Shown here piece by piece: positions 5,830-13,027 of a stretch of DNA of 13,671 bases. Numbering within the stretch: position 1 is the first letter of the stretch; each line of letters opens with the position of its first letter. The position numbers and the translations under genes were made by a program. The stretch comes from Nanobdellati archaeon (GTDB lineage Archaea > B1Sed10-29 > WALL01 > WAMD01): positions 1-13,671 of the forward strand of contig WAMD01000028.1 in assembly GCA_015522495.1 (NCBI GenBank), written 5' to 3'. The notes under the pieces were generated by a model. That model saw nothing but the letters and a program-made list of their open reading frames with translations, had not been told where the DNA came from and ran no database searches.

Positions 5830-6897
5830 ATGAACTGGCAAACAGGACCAAGGAAGATTGACCACTTAAAATTGGCTGCGACTGAGAATGTTGAATACGG
5901 GGATCCGTTGTTCAACGATGTTACTCTCATTCATGAAAGTGCTCCTGAAACAAACTTGAATGATATTGAGACTGGTGTGAATTTTCTTGGTAAAAAGTTA
6001 AAGTACCCATTTATGATAGTTGGGATGACAGGTGGGATAGAAGAAGCAAAACAAATAAACAGAGATCTGGCAAAGGTTGCAGAAAACTTGGGGATTGGAT
6101 TTGGGGTTGGGAGCCAAAGAGCCATGTTAGAGAAGCCGGAGGTGTGGAATACATACTACGTTAGAAAGGAAGCCCCAAGGACGTTGGTAGTAGGCAATAT
6201 AGGCCTAGCCCAGCTGGACGACTACTCTATTGACAAAATACTGCAGGCTGTGAAGAAGATAGATGCGGATGCACTTGCAGTCCATATGAATCCTGCTCAG
6301 GAAGCTATTCAACCAGAAGGAGACTGGAACTTCAAAGACAAGATTGCAAAAATCAAACCAATTACAGGTAAGCTCCCTGTAATTGCAAAAGAAACAGGCG
6401 CTGGGGTATCAAGAGAAATAGCTATAAAGCTGAGAAGCTCAGGAGTGAAGGCAGTGGATGTTGGGGGATATGGTGGGACAAACTGGGTTTTAATAGAAGC
6501 TATGAGACAAGGAGAACCAACCCCATTCGTTGATTGGGGGATACCAACGGCTGCAAGTATACTTGAAGTTGCCCCGATAATCCCAGTCATAGCAACAGGT
6601 GGTATAAGGACAGGTCTAGACGCAGCCAAAGCGATGGGCCTAGGAGCTAGCCTAGTCGGTATAGGCCTCCCAACCCTAAGATGGTACATGGCTGGAGGGA
6701 GAGAGAATGTAGAGGCCAACCTAATGAGGATCATACATGAGTTTAAAGTCGCAATGTTCCTGACAGGATCAAATAATATCAGAGAGCTTAGAGAAACAAA
6801 CCTAGTTATAACAGGAAAGCTGAGAGAATGGTGCCTAGCAAGAGGGATAGACATTATGCATTTTGCCAATAGGGAAACGGGAAAAGCAGTATTCTAG
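5830..6897 (+). CDS. fni: Type 2 isopentenyl-diphosphate delta-isomerase (FMN-dependent)
   Basis: IDI-2 interconverts IPP and DMAPP using reduced FMN in a TIM barrel. It is 355 residues from the ATG at 5830; the frame also opens at a TTG at 5815, but GGTGAT sits four bases before the ATG. Landmarks in ATG numbering: RKIDHL (8-13), IVGMTGG (63-69, FMN contact), GVGSQRAM (92-99), VHMNPAQEAIQPEGD with Q157 and E158 (catalytic base region and Mg ligand), KETGAG (187-192), VDVGGYGGTNW (209-219) and the phosphate-binding ATGGIRTGLDAA (255-266). All are intact. It closes the isoprenoid block, so substrate-making and isomerising enzymes are neighbours although this gene has its own promoter. Confidence 0.95.
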   Translation: MNWQTGPRKIDHLKLAATENVEYGDPLFNDVTLIHESAPETNLNDIETGVNFLGKKLKYPFMIVGMTGGIEEAKQINRDLAKVAENLGIGFGVGSQRAMLEKPEVWNTYYVRKEAPRTLVVGNIGLAQLDDYSIDKILQAVKKIDADALAVHMNPAQEAIQPEGDWNFKDKIAKIKPITGKLPVIAKETGAGVSREIAIKLRSSGVKAVDVGGYGGTNWVLIEAMRQGEPTPFVDWGIPTAASILEVAPIIPVIATGGIRTGLDAAKAMGLGASLVGIGLPTLRWYMAGGRENVEANLMRIIHEFKVAMFLTGSNNIRELRETNLVITGKLREWCLARGIDIMHFANRETGKAVF

Positions 6898-6953
6898 CAA
6901 TGCGCAATAGCCAATAATAAGTGCAATAAACAATGACACAAGATATATTGTGT
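6898..6953 (+). repeat. CAAT repeats at 7-bp spacing plus a small inverted repeat
   Basis: After the IDI-2 stop, CAAT occurs at 6898, 6905, 6912, 6924 and 6931, with spacings 7, 7, 12 and 7. An inverted repeat follows, ACACAA (6936-6941), loop GATATA, TTGTGT (6948-6953). They lie just upstream of the next gene's promoter (6975-6984) and could be an operator array or a transcript-end structure. In A/T-rich DNA chance is a serious alternative. Confidence 0.35.
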
Positions 6954-6974
6954 ATTAACATTGCGTATTAATAC

Positions 6975-6984
6975 TTATTTAAAA
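6975..6984 (+). promoter_or_regulatory. TATA-like box for the helical protein and GluRS genes
   Basis: The element ttatttaaaa is centred about 26 nt before the ATG at 7006, so the transcript is probably leaderless. No other strong TATA element precedes the GluRS gene at 7531, so both genes are likely read from here. Confidence 0.5.
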
Positions 6985-7005
6985 CTGAAAATAGATAAAC
7001 TTAGT

Positions 7006-7506
7006 ATGCCTATTGAGAAATCCCATGACAGTAAGATAGAAAGATTGGTGAGAAAAGCCGATGGCAGACTTGGTTATATATGGGTTAAAAAGATACCAAA
7101 GCTTAAAGAGGAAGAACTAAAGGAATTAAAACCATCACATGTATTTGAATTGGTCAGGCGAATAGAAAGAGTTGGCAGGCTTGAGGCTGTGGAAAGGCTC
7201 TTGGATTATGCAATAAAAAAAAGAGTGATGGGTGACGAGGAAATAAAACTGCTTGTTGCAAGACTTGTTAATAACATGGAAAAAGCTCCGTCCAGAAGAC
7301 TTTCATCTGCGAAGTTATTGGTATTCCTAATTCAAAAGGATAAAAGATTCATAGAACCATTCATGGAAAGGCTAAACAAGCTTGCAAATCACAGCTCCTA
7401 TTTTGTTAGAGAAGATGCCCGGATGGTGCTAAACGCAATAGAGGAGATAGAAGACGAGGAAACTGGGACAAAAGAGGGGGTATACACACACAGACAAAGA
7501 CAATGA
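7006..7506 (+). CDS. Small HEAT-like alpha-helical protein, unknown function
   Basis: A 166-residue protein I do not recognise. The frame opens at a TTG (6961), but the ATG at 7006 fits the leaderless spacing from the TATA box and removes 15 low-complexity residues. After a basic N-terminus the chain looks all-helical, with amphipathic segments resembling HEAT/armadillo repeats: HVFELVRRIERVGRLEAVERLLDYAIKK, EEIKLLVARLVNNMEKA, RRLSSAKLLVFLIQKD and FVREDARMVLNAIEEIED. It ends in an acidic then hydrophilic tail. No signal peptide, membrane segment or catalytic motif. It ends 24 bases before GluRS and is probably in the same transcript, so a role in tRNA or translation is possible but unproven. 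Confidence 0.7.
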   Translation: MPIEKSHDSKIERLVRKADGRLGYIWVKKIPKLKEEELKELKPSHVFELVRRIERVGRLEAVERLLDYAIKKRVMGDEEIKLLVARLVNNMEKAPSRRLSSAKLLVFLIQKDKRFIEPFMERLNKLANHSSYFVREDARMVLNAIEEIEDEETGTKEGVYTHRQRQ

Positions 7507-7530
7507 GATATTGCTATTATAGGGGATCTC

Positions 7531-9219
7531 ATGGAAATTGAAGAACTAGCCTTCAAGTACGCATTGAGGAACGCGAGAATACATGGAAAGGCTAGTGTTA
7601 AAGCTGTAGCTAGCAAAGTGATAGGGGAATCAAAAAAAGCAAAAGAAAACCCAAGAGAAGCAATAAAGGTAATCAGGGAAATAGTGGAAAGAGTGAATTC
7701 AATGAGTGAAAAAGAAAGAGAGAAAGAACTTGAAAAATTCCCTGAGGAGATTAAAGAAAAAAGAGGAGAAAGGGAATTACCCTCACTCCCTGGAGCAGAA
7801 GATGGAAAAGTTGTAACCAGAATGCCACCAGAACCAAACGCGTATCCCCACATAGGTCACGCAATATCATTCTTCTTTAACTGGTATTATGCTAGAAGGT
7901 ATAACGGAAAGGTCATACTCAGGTTTGACGACACAAACCCAAAAAAAGAAAAAAAGGAATTCTACTCAGCGATGGAAGATGGCTTGGAATGGCTCGGCCT
8001 CGACTGGGATGAAAAAAGATATATGTCAGATGATATCGAACTCTTTTATGATTATGCGGAAAGACTAATAGAGAAGGGAAAGGCATACGTATGTACATGT
8101 AGCCAAGAGGAAATAAAAAAGTCAAGGGAAGAAAAAAAAGCATGTAAACACAGGAACCAAACACTTAATGAAAATATGAAACTATGGAAAGAAATGGTGA
8201 ACGGTAGCCTGGGAGAAGGAAGTGCAATACTAAGATACAAAGGGGATATGAAATCAAAAAACACAGTTATGCGGGACCCAACCCTAGCTAGGATAATAAT
8301 CGCAAACCACCCAATAAAGGGAGACAAATACAAGGTGTGGCCAACCTACGACTTTGCCACTGCAATTGAAGACTCAATATTAGGTATAACCCACGTGTTA
8401 AGAAGTAATGAATTTGAACTAAGGAATGAACTACAAAATGCGATAAGACATGACTTAGGTCTAAGGGATCCCGTTATAATACACTATTCAAGGTTTAACG
8501 TAGAAGGAGCCAAGGCTAGTAAGAGGGAAATTGCCAAGCTCATAGAAGAAGGAAAGGTAACTGGATGGGACGACCCTAGGCTGGTAACCCTAGCTGGCCT
8601 AAGGAGGAGGGGGATAATCCCAGAAACTATAAAGAAACTGGCAATTGAGTTAGGCCTGTCAACCAGTGCGCCTGTTATATCATGGGACAACATATTTGCA
8701 ATAAACAGAAAAATACTAGATCCAAAAGCGAACAGATACTTTTTGGTTATTGAACCAATCAGGCTGATAGTGAATAAAGCTCCAGACAAGGTGGCCAGGA
8801 TAAAAGTACATCCCGGTTTCCCAGAGCGAGGAGTAAGGAAAATAGAGACTAGTGGTATATTCTTTATATCAAAGGAAGATGCAGACAAGCTAAAGCCAGG
8901 AGATAAAATAAGGTTAAAGGACTTGTACAACGTTGAGATAACCTCAACAAATCCAATGAATGGGAAATTCATAGGAGAAGAAGTGATAAAGGATATGCCA
9001 AAAATACAATGGGTAACTGCGGATAACATAAAATTAAAGTTGATAATTCCAGATATGCTTTTTGTTAATGGAAAATACAATGAAAGCAGCTTAACTGAGA
9101 AGGAGTGCCTTGCAGAAAGGTCGGTGGAAAACGTAAGTACTGGAGAGATAGTCCAGTTCGAAAGAATTGGTTTTGCAAGGAAGGACAATGAAAAGGCATT
9201 TGTGCTAGCCCACAAATAG
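7531..9219 (+). CDS. gltX: Glutamyl-tRNA synthetase, archaeal type
   Basis: Class I synthetase that charges tRNA-Glu and, in archaea lacking GlnRS, also tRNA-Gln before amidation. It has 562 residues, normal for archaeal GluRS. An archaeal-type N-terminal helical extension (1-90) precedes the catalytic domain, with TRMPPEPNAYPHIGHA (HIGH at 107-110) and RFDDTNPKKEK (131-141). The inserted zinc-site-like segment has C188, C190, C205 and H207. The DFATAIEDSILGITHVLRS substrate region is at 274-292, and the KMSKS equivalent reads AKASKREI (K328-K331). From about 400 the C-terminal half is the beta-barrel anticodon-binding domain shared with GlnRS, not the bacterial helical cage. The ATG is preceded by GGGGATCTC, a partial ribosome-binding site. 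Confidence 0.95.
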   Translation: MEIEELAFKYALRNARIHGKASVKAVASKVIGESKKAKENPREAIKVIREIVERVNSMSEKEREKELEKFPEEIKEKRGERELPSLPGAEDGKVVTRMPPEPNAYPHIGHAISFFFNWYYARRYNGKVILRFDDTNPKKEKKEFYSAMEDGLEWLGLDWDEKRYMSDDIELFYDYAERLIEKGKAYVCTCSQEEIKKSREEKKACKHRNQTLNENMKLWKEMVNGSLGEGSAILRYKGDMKSKNTVMRDPTLARIIIANHPIKGDKYKVWPTYDFATAIEDSILGITHVLRSNEFELRNELQNAIRHDLGLRDPVIIHYSRFNVEGAKASKREIAKLIEEGKVTGWDDPRLVTLAGLRRRGIIPETIKKLAIELGLSTSAPVISWDNIFAINRKILDPKANRYFLVIEPIRLIVNKAPDKVARIKVHPGFPERGVRKIETSGIFFISKEDADKLKPGDKIRLKDLYNVEITSTNPMNGKFIGEEVIKDMPKIQWVTADNIKLKLIIPDMLFVNGKYNESSLTEKECLAERSVENVSTGEIVQFERIGFARKDNEKAFVLAHK

Positions 9220-9256
9220 GGATTATGAGAAGGCCTAGGGCAAATTTAATGATAGA

Positions 9257-9272
9257 GTGGGTTACTGCCCAC
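9257..9272 (+). other. Short hairpin between GluRS and the next gene
   Basis: GTGGG (9257-9261) pairs with CCCAC (9268-9272), extendable by a G-T pair. Part of it, GCCCACAAAT (9267-9276), is a direct copy of the last ten bases up to the GluRS stop region (9208-9217). It could be a 3' end structure or just a small duplication; it is not followed by a long T run. Confidence 0.3.
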
Positions 9273-9277
9273 AAATG

Positions 9278-9287
9278 ATTTTAAACT
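9278..9287 (+). promoter_or_regulatory. TATA-like box for the membrane-anchored coiled-coil gene
   Basis: The element attttaaact is centred about 26 nt before the ATG at 9309, again the leaderless spacing. Confidence 0.5.
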
Positions 9288-9308
9288 CTTTACGGTTAAA
9301 TCATATAG

Positions 9309-10280
9309 ATGTTTGAATTCTGGGATAATTTGCCGGTGGTAGGCCCATACTTTGCCGGGATGCCAGAGATAGTGAAAACAGTGCTAACCGGAATGATTAT
9401 ATTAATTATACTTGTCATAGGAGCAAAAGCACTGAAAGGTGGAGGAAAGTCAGGAGGAGGAAGGAGACACAGGCATAGGGAAGAAGAGGTAGAGGAGGCA
9501 GAGACTACTGAAGAAGAAGCTCCCAGCGAGGAATTAAACAACCTAGGGCTAGGAGAAGCTAGTGAAAGCGGGGAAGGAGGAGAAAGTATTGAGTCTATGC
9601 TTGCCGGACAACCGATAACCCCTGAATCAGAACTATTTCCAGAGGAAAAAGGAGGCAGTGTAGAAAGCCTACTAGGGGAATCAGAGGCTAAGCCAAAGGA
9701 AGAGAAAAAGAAAAAGTCTGAGGAAAAACCTGAAAAAGCTGAATCCGTGGGTCTTCCAACAGAGGTAGAGACAGTCCTCACAGAAGAAGAGGAATCCAAG
9801 GGTGAAGAAGAGAAGAAGCCTGTTGAATACGAAGAAATAGATTTAAGCAAGATGCCAAAAGTAAGGGGTAGACAAGTGAAAGAAGGACAGCCAGTAAAGC
9901 AAAAGAAAACCCAACAGGGAAAAGAAACAACTGAAAAAGGTGAAACTACCCTAACAGAAAAAAACTGGAAGAAAAAGGTCATGGAGATGCTTGACCAAGG
10001 GAAAGGAGAGAGGGAAATTCTATCTCTCATGTTCAAAATGAACATAGGCAGGGGAAGAGCAAGAGTCATGTTTAAACAGCTTGAGGACACATGGAACAAG
10101 AAAAGGAAACCGTTGTTAAACAAGAAAAAAGAGCTTGAAGAGCAGAAAAAGATATTGCAATACAAGTATCTTAAAATGCAGATAACAGAAGATAATTTCA
10201 AAAAACTAATGAACGATGTACAAAAACAGCTGCTAGAAGTTGAAGCAAAGTTAAAATCCACTGAAAAATTATTTACATAA
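9309..10280 (+). CDS. Membrane-anchored acidic protein with C-terminal coiled coil, unknown function
   Basis: A 323-residue protein with one N-terminal membrane helix (about residues 20-42, VKTVLTGMIILIILVIGAKA) followed by a Gly/basic patch (GGGKSGGGRRHRHR). With positive charges after the helix it is probably a signal anchor with the rest in the cytoplasm. Residues 55-215 are highly acidic, Glu/Ser/Lys-rich and look disordered. Residues 219-260 form a small folded-looking helical unit (KKVMEMLDQGKGEREILSLM) resembling a helix-turn-helix. Residues 264-318 are a coiled coil ending in LQYKYLKMQITEDNFKKLMN, reminiscent of SHOCT-type helical hairpins. No enzyme motif. The leaderless TATA spacing supports the start. 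A role as a tether or scaffold is inference. Confidence 0.75.
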   Translation: MFEFWDNLPVVGPYFAGMPEIVKTVLTGMIILIILVIGAKALKGGGKSGGGRRHRHREEEVEEAETTEEEAPSEELNNLGLGEASESGEGGESIESMLAGQPITPESELFPEEKGGSVESLLGESEAKPKEEKKKKSEEKPEKAESVGLPTEVETVLTEEEESKGEEEKKPVEYEEIDLSKMPKVRGRQVKEGQPVKQKKTQQGKETTEKGETTLTEKNWKKKVMEMLDQGKGEREILSLMFKMNIGRGRARVMFKQLEDTWNKKRKPLLNKKKELEEQKKILQYKYLKMQITEDNFKKLMNDVQKQLLEVEAKLKSTEKLFT

Positions 10281-10331
10281 TCTTACAGATTAATCCCACA
10301 AGCGCTGCACAAACCCTAATGCAATTCCCAC

Positions 10332-11057
10332 TCATGACCTTGGTTTTACAAATTCCAGCCCTCCAGTTCTAGTTCTTATATATGTTTCAGCTACGCTAAC
10401 CCTAGCCAAGTTTACTAAACTCTTCCTAGGCGTCCTTGGGATAAGGTCAAACCTTGGGGAGAGAGTACCGTTATCCGGATCAAATTCCTGCAGGATTAAC
10501 CGAGAACCAGTTGTCCTAGCCATCATGGAAACCTCTCTTACTTTATCTGGTGAATCAGTTACTAAAGGTATTACAGGAAACACAATCTCCATTGGACAGT
10601 TAAGCCTTAAACACCTTTCTATATTCTCAAAATATCCCTTTTTTCTTCCAATGATGTCCTTTAACGCCTTCATATCTGTTTCAACACCTTTCACATCCAA
10701 GGATACCTTGTCAACCAATCTTTCCTTGCAAAGCCTCTCAAGTATATCTGGATTCTGACCATTCGTCTCTAGCTTTATCAATATACCTTGGCTCTTAAGT
10801 AATCTCACTAGTGGATAAATATCGTATATGGTCGGCTCCCCACCTGTTAGTATGACTGAATCCACCATTGGCATATACTTCATAACTTCACTCAGTATAT
10901 CAGATGTATTCATCTTAGTACACCCTATTGACTTAACAAATCGAATGGCATTGCAGTATCCACACCTAAGATTACATCCACAAAAATTAATCACTAGTGA
11001 AGTATGACCAACAAACCTAGACTGGTCGATCCCCCCTATCACGACAGGATACAGCAT
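10332..11057 (-). CDS. Radical SAM protein, NrdG/PflA-like activating enzyme
   Basis: A 241-residue radical SAM protein. CNLRCGYC gives the CxxxCxxC 4Fe-4S site (C28, C32, C35), followed by GGEPT (72-76) for SAM binding; LETNGQN (96-102) and VSLDVKG (118-124) are the later core strands typical of activating enzymes. The opening (VIGGIDQSRFVGHTSLVINF) resembles anaerobic ribonucleotide-reductase or pyruvate-formate-lyase activators, which generate a glycyl radical on a partner; no partner lies in this window. The frame extends upstream to 11420, but that part overlaps the oppositely transcribed gene and reads as its shadow. The ATG at 11057 has a TATA-like GCATATTAAC about 27 nt upstream, so it is probably leaderless; an ATG at 11090 is the alternative. 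Confidence 0.85.
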   Translation of the reverse strand: MLYPVVIGGIDQSRFVGHTSLVINFCGCNLRCGYCNAIRFVKSIGCTKMNTSDILSEVMKYMPMVDSVILTGGEPTIYDIYPLVRLLKSQGILIKLETNGQNPDILERLCKERLVDKVSLDVKGVETDMKALKDIIGRKKGYFENIERCLRLNCPMEIVFPVIPLVTDSPDKVREVSMMARTTGSRLILQEFDPDNGTLSPRFDLIPRTPRKSLVNLARVSVAETYIRTRTGGLEFVKPRS

Positions 11058-11078
11058 ACAGAAAGATATGTATCCAAG

Positions 11079-11088
11079 GTTAATATGC
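11079..11088 (-). promoter_or_regulatory. TATA-like box for the radical SAM gene
   Basis: Read on the minus strand the element is GCATATTAAC, about 27 nt before the ATG at 11057. It supports that start over the longer open frame. Confidence 0.4.
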
Positions 11089-11127
11089 ATTTCGCTAGGT
11101 AAGGCATTGCAGAACAGCGTCGTAACT

Positions 11128-11137
11128 GTTTTTAACC
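11128..11137 (+). promoter_or_regulatory. TATA-like box for the 157-aa gene and RIO1
   Basis: The element gtttttaacc is about 26 nt before the ATG at 11158. Together with the minus-strand box at 11079-11088 it makes a compact divergent promoter region of 100 bases. Confidence 0.5.
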
Positions 11138-11157
11138 ATAACTGTAAGAAAAATAGT

Positions 11158-11631
11158 ATGATACCTGAGGGGATTATAATAACCATGAAAGCGGCGTTTA
11201 ATGGAATGAACCCAAGAGTACGCAAGGTCCACAGAAACATTAGGATAAAAACAAATAATGTTGAAAAGGAAATTGGAATACTAATAGGGCCATCCCTAGG
11301 TATAATAGTCCATAAAGTTGTAAAGGAAGGAAAACCAATCAGGACTGGTTTTATGAAACTGACAAACAAGAGGATAGAGGTATACGGAAGGATACCAAAT
11401 GAACTCATTAACGCTGCCAAAAAAATATCAAGTGGAGAAGTAAAGAGATACGAAAGGTATTACGGGGACATCGGAAGGGACATAATTGCAGTTTACATCT
11501 CCGCGAGGGGGAGCTTGATATCTAAAAGTGGAAAAAGAGAACTGAAAATAGAAAAGGAAGAGATGGATAAACTCACAAAAACTTTTGGATTGAAGGCGGG
11601 TAAGTTGCGCCAGCTCCTGGAGAGGAGATAG
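11158..11631 (+). CDS. Unrecognised protein co-transcribed with RIO1
   Basis: A 157-residue soluble basic protein without a family I can name. The frame opens at 11068, but the ATG at 11158 fits the leaderless TATA spacing and avoids overlap with the radical SAM gene. The first half looks like mixed beta strands (EIGILIGPSLGIIVHKVV, GKPIRTGFMKLTNKRIEVYG), then a helix (PNELINAAKKI), a Tyr-rich segment (VKRYERYYGDIGRDIIAVYI) and a basic helical end (LKAGKLRQLLERR). Only two bases separate its stop from RIO1, so the two genes are certainly adjacent in one transcript. In many archaea the gene before RIO1 encodes initiation factor aIF1A; this sequence does not convincingly match it, although it contains a short GRIP string. 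A ribosome-related role is suggested only by position. Confidence 0.7.
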   Translation: MIPEGIIITMKAAFNGMNPRVRKVHRNIRIKTNNVEKEIGILIGPSLGIIVHKVVKEGKPIRTGFMKLTNKRIEVYGRIPNELINAAKKISSGEVKRYERYYGDIGRDIIAVYISARGSLISKSGKRELKIEKEEMDKLTKTFGLKAGKLRQLLERR

Positions 11632-11633
11632 TC

Positions 11634-12383
11634 ATGGACTACGACCAATTTGAAGAGAAATTTGTAATGTCCGAAAAGAAAACAAAGAAAGACAGGGAAT
11701 GGAAAAAAATATACCAAAGTGTGTTTGACCATTACACAATAGGCAACCTATTCAAAGCTTTCCTAAAAGCGAACCTAGAAGGGCTGATCCACATAATAAG
11801 CCTAGGAAAGGAGGCAAATGTATTTAGAGCAGTAACCAGGAATGGAGAAGAAAGAGCAATAAAGGTATATAGGGTGGAAACAAGTGACTTCAAGCATATG
11901 TACGATTACATAGAAGGAGACCCAAGATTTCCAAATGTCAACAAGAAAAAGAGAAAGTTAATAGAAGCATGGTGCCAGAAAGAGTTCAAGAATTTAAGTC
12001 TGGCAAAAAAAGCAGGAGTCAGCTGTCCAAAGCCATACGCATTTTCTGGAAACGTCCTAGTCATGCAGTACATAGGCGACAAAGAGCCAGCCCCGCTCAT
12101 AAAAGATATCAATTTAGATGATCCTGAAAAAGCTGCTAGATTAGTAGTTGGAGATATGAGAAAAATGTACAAAGCAAACCTGGTCCACAGTGACCTAAGT
12201 GAATTCAACCTGTTGTACTGGAAGAAAAAACCATGGCTGATTGACTTTGCCCAGGGAGTAAGCCTAGGCCATCCCAAGGCCATGGAGTTCCTAGAAAGAG
12301 ATGCCAGGAATATATCTAGGTACTTCTCAAAGCTAGGTGTGAACATAACAAAAGAAGATGTTCTCAAAGCGGTAACCAAATAG
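11634..12383 (+). CDS. RIO1-type serine protein kinase/ATPase
   Basis: Atypical kinase acting late in small-ribosomal-subunit maturation. Its 249 residues carry the RIO1 signatures: nucleotide loop LGKEANVF (57-64), catalytic lysine K77 in AIKVYR, the RIO1 flexible-loop segment SDFKHMYDYIEGDPRF (84-99), hinge VLVMQYIG (141-148), catalytic loop LVHSDLSEFNLL with D187 and N192, and the metal-binding D204 in LIDFAQGV (202-208), with Gly-less DFA in place of the usual DxS/DFG-type motif. GGAGAGGAGAT precedes the ATG. The N-terminal winged helix of RIO2 is missing, which favours RIO1. It precedes the Dim2-like KH gene, also a maturation factor, an order kept in many archaea. Confidence 0.93.
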   Translation: MDYDQFEEKFVMSEKKTKKDREWKKIYQSVFDHYTIGNLFKAFLKANLEGLIHIISLGKEANVFRAVTRNGEERAIKVYRVETSDFKHMYDYIEGDPRFPNVNKKKRKLIEAWCQKEFKNLSLAKKAGVSCPKPYAFSGNVLVMQYIGDKEPAPLIKDINLDDPEKAARLVVGDMRKMYKANLVHSDLSEFNLLYWKKKPWLIDFAQGVSLGHPKAMEFLERDARNISRYFSKLGVNITKEDVLKAVTK

Positions 12384-12413
12384 CTAAATAATGCCCCACT
12401 AGTATATCATAAA

Positions 12414-12425
12414 AGCTTTTTATAT
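12414..12425 (+). promoter_or_regulatory. TATA-like box for the KH protein/Top6B operon
   Basis: The element gctttttatatg is the strongest T/A-rich site in the gap after RIO1. A start about 26 nt on (near 12446) would leave a leader of about 45 bases before the ATG at 12491, longer than for other genes here. Confidence 0.4.
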
Positions 12426-12490
12426 GCAAAAATCCATAAGATAAGCAGTAATTCTAGGTTTCGCTGGATTTGATGTATGGGGTTTCAAAA

Positions 12491-13018
12491 ATGGAGTACA
12501 AAACGTATCTTATTGTACCAAAGGAGAGAATAGGAGCATTGATAGGTAAATCTGGAAAGGTAAAAAAGAAGATTGAAGATTTAACTGGTGTACGACTAGA
12601 TATCAACAGCAAAACAGGAGAAGTAGATGTGGTGTACAACGAGAACACAGCTGCCAATGCATTGAAAGCCAAAAATATTATACAAGCGATAGCCAGGGGA
12701 TTTTCACCAGAAAAAGCGTTGCACCTAGTCAGCGATGATATATACCTATCAATTATAAACATCCAAGACGTAATTGGTAAGTCCAAAAACGCAATGCTGA
12801 GACAAAGGGCAAGATTGATTGGAACAGAAGGAAAGGCTAGGAAGATGTTTGAGACACTAACCGGAACGAGTATATCAATATACGGAAAAACGGTTGGGAT
12901 AATAGGACCCCTGGAAAATTTAGAGATTGCTAAGGAAGGAATAATAATGTTGTTGAACGGGACTCCACATGGCGACGTTTACAAGCATATACAAAGGAGG
13001 ATGCAGAACATATTTTGA
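12491..13018 (+). CDS. Two-KH-domain RNA-binding protein, archaeal Dim2/Pno1 homologue
   Basis: A 175-residue protein with two KH domains. The first begins YLIVPKERIGALIGKSGKVKKKIE, with the GxxG loop GKSG; the second is divergent, with GTEGKARKMFETLTGTSISIYG and its loop GTEG. The link between them (IIQAIARGFSPEKALHLV) is typical of the Pno1/Dim2 family, which binds the 3' end of small-subunit rRNA during maturation. The frame also opens at TTG 12470 and ATG 12473, but family members start at or close to the VPKERIG strand, so 12491 is preferred. Its TGA stop overlaps the ribosome-binding site of Top6B, so the two are co-translated. Proximity to RIO1 supports the ribosome-maturation role. 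Confidence 0.9.
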   Translation: MEYKTYLIVPKERIGALIGKSGKVKKKIEDLTGVRLDINSKTGEVDVVYNENTAANALKAKNIIQAIARGFSPEKALHLVSDDIYLSIINIQDVIGKSKNAMLRQRARLIGTEGKARKMFETLTGTSISIYGKTVGIIGPLENLEIAKEGIIMLLNGTPHGDVYKHIQRRMQNIF

Positions 13019-13027
13019 GGTGTTGTT

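Noticed and set aside
8484..9215. 243-codon open frame on the minus strand
   Set aside because: It is antisense to the C-terminal half of GluRS, whose domains are clear; no promoter or ribosome-binding site was seen.
9296..10261. Long 321-codon open frame on the minus strand, rich in Ser and Phe
   Set aside because: It is the reverse of the Glu/Lys-rich membrane-anchored gene. Low-complexity acidic coding leaves few stops on the other strand, and it has no recognisable domain.
11058..11420. 121-residue N-terminal extension of the radical SAM frame
   Set aside because: It overlaps the oppositely transcribed 157-aa gene, looks like random hydrophobic shadow sequence, and the CxxxCxxC family normally begins close to the ATG at 11057.
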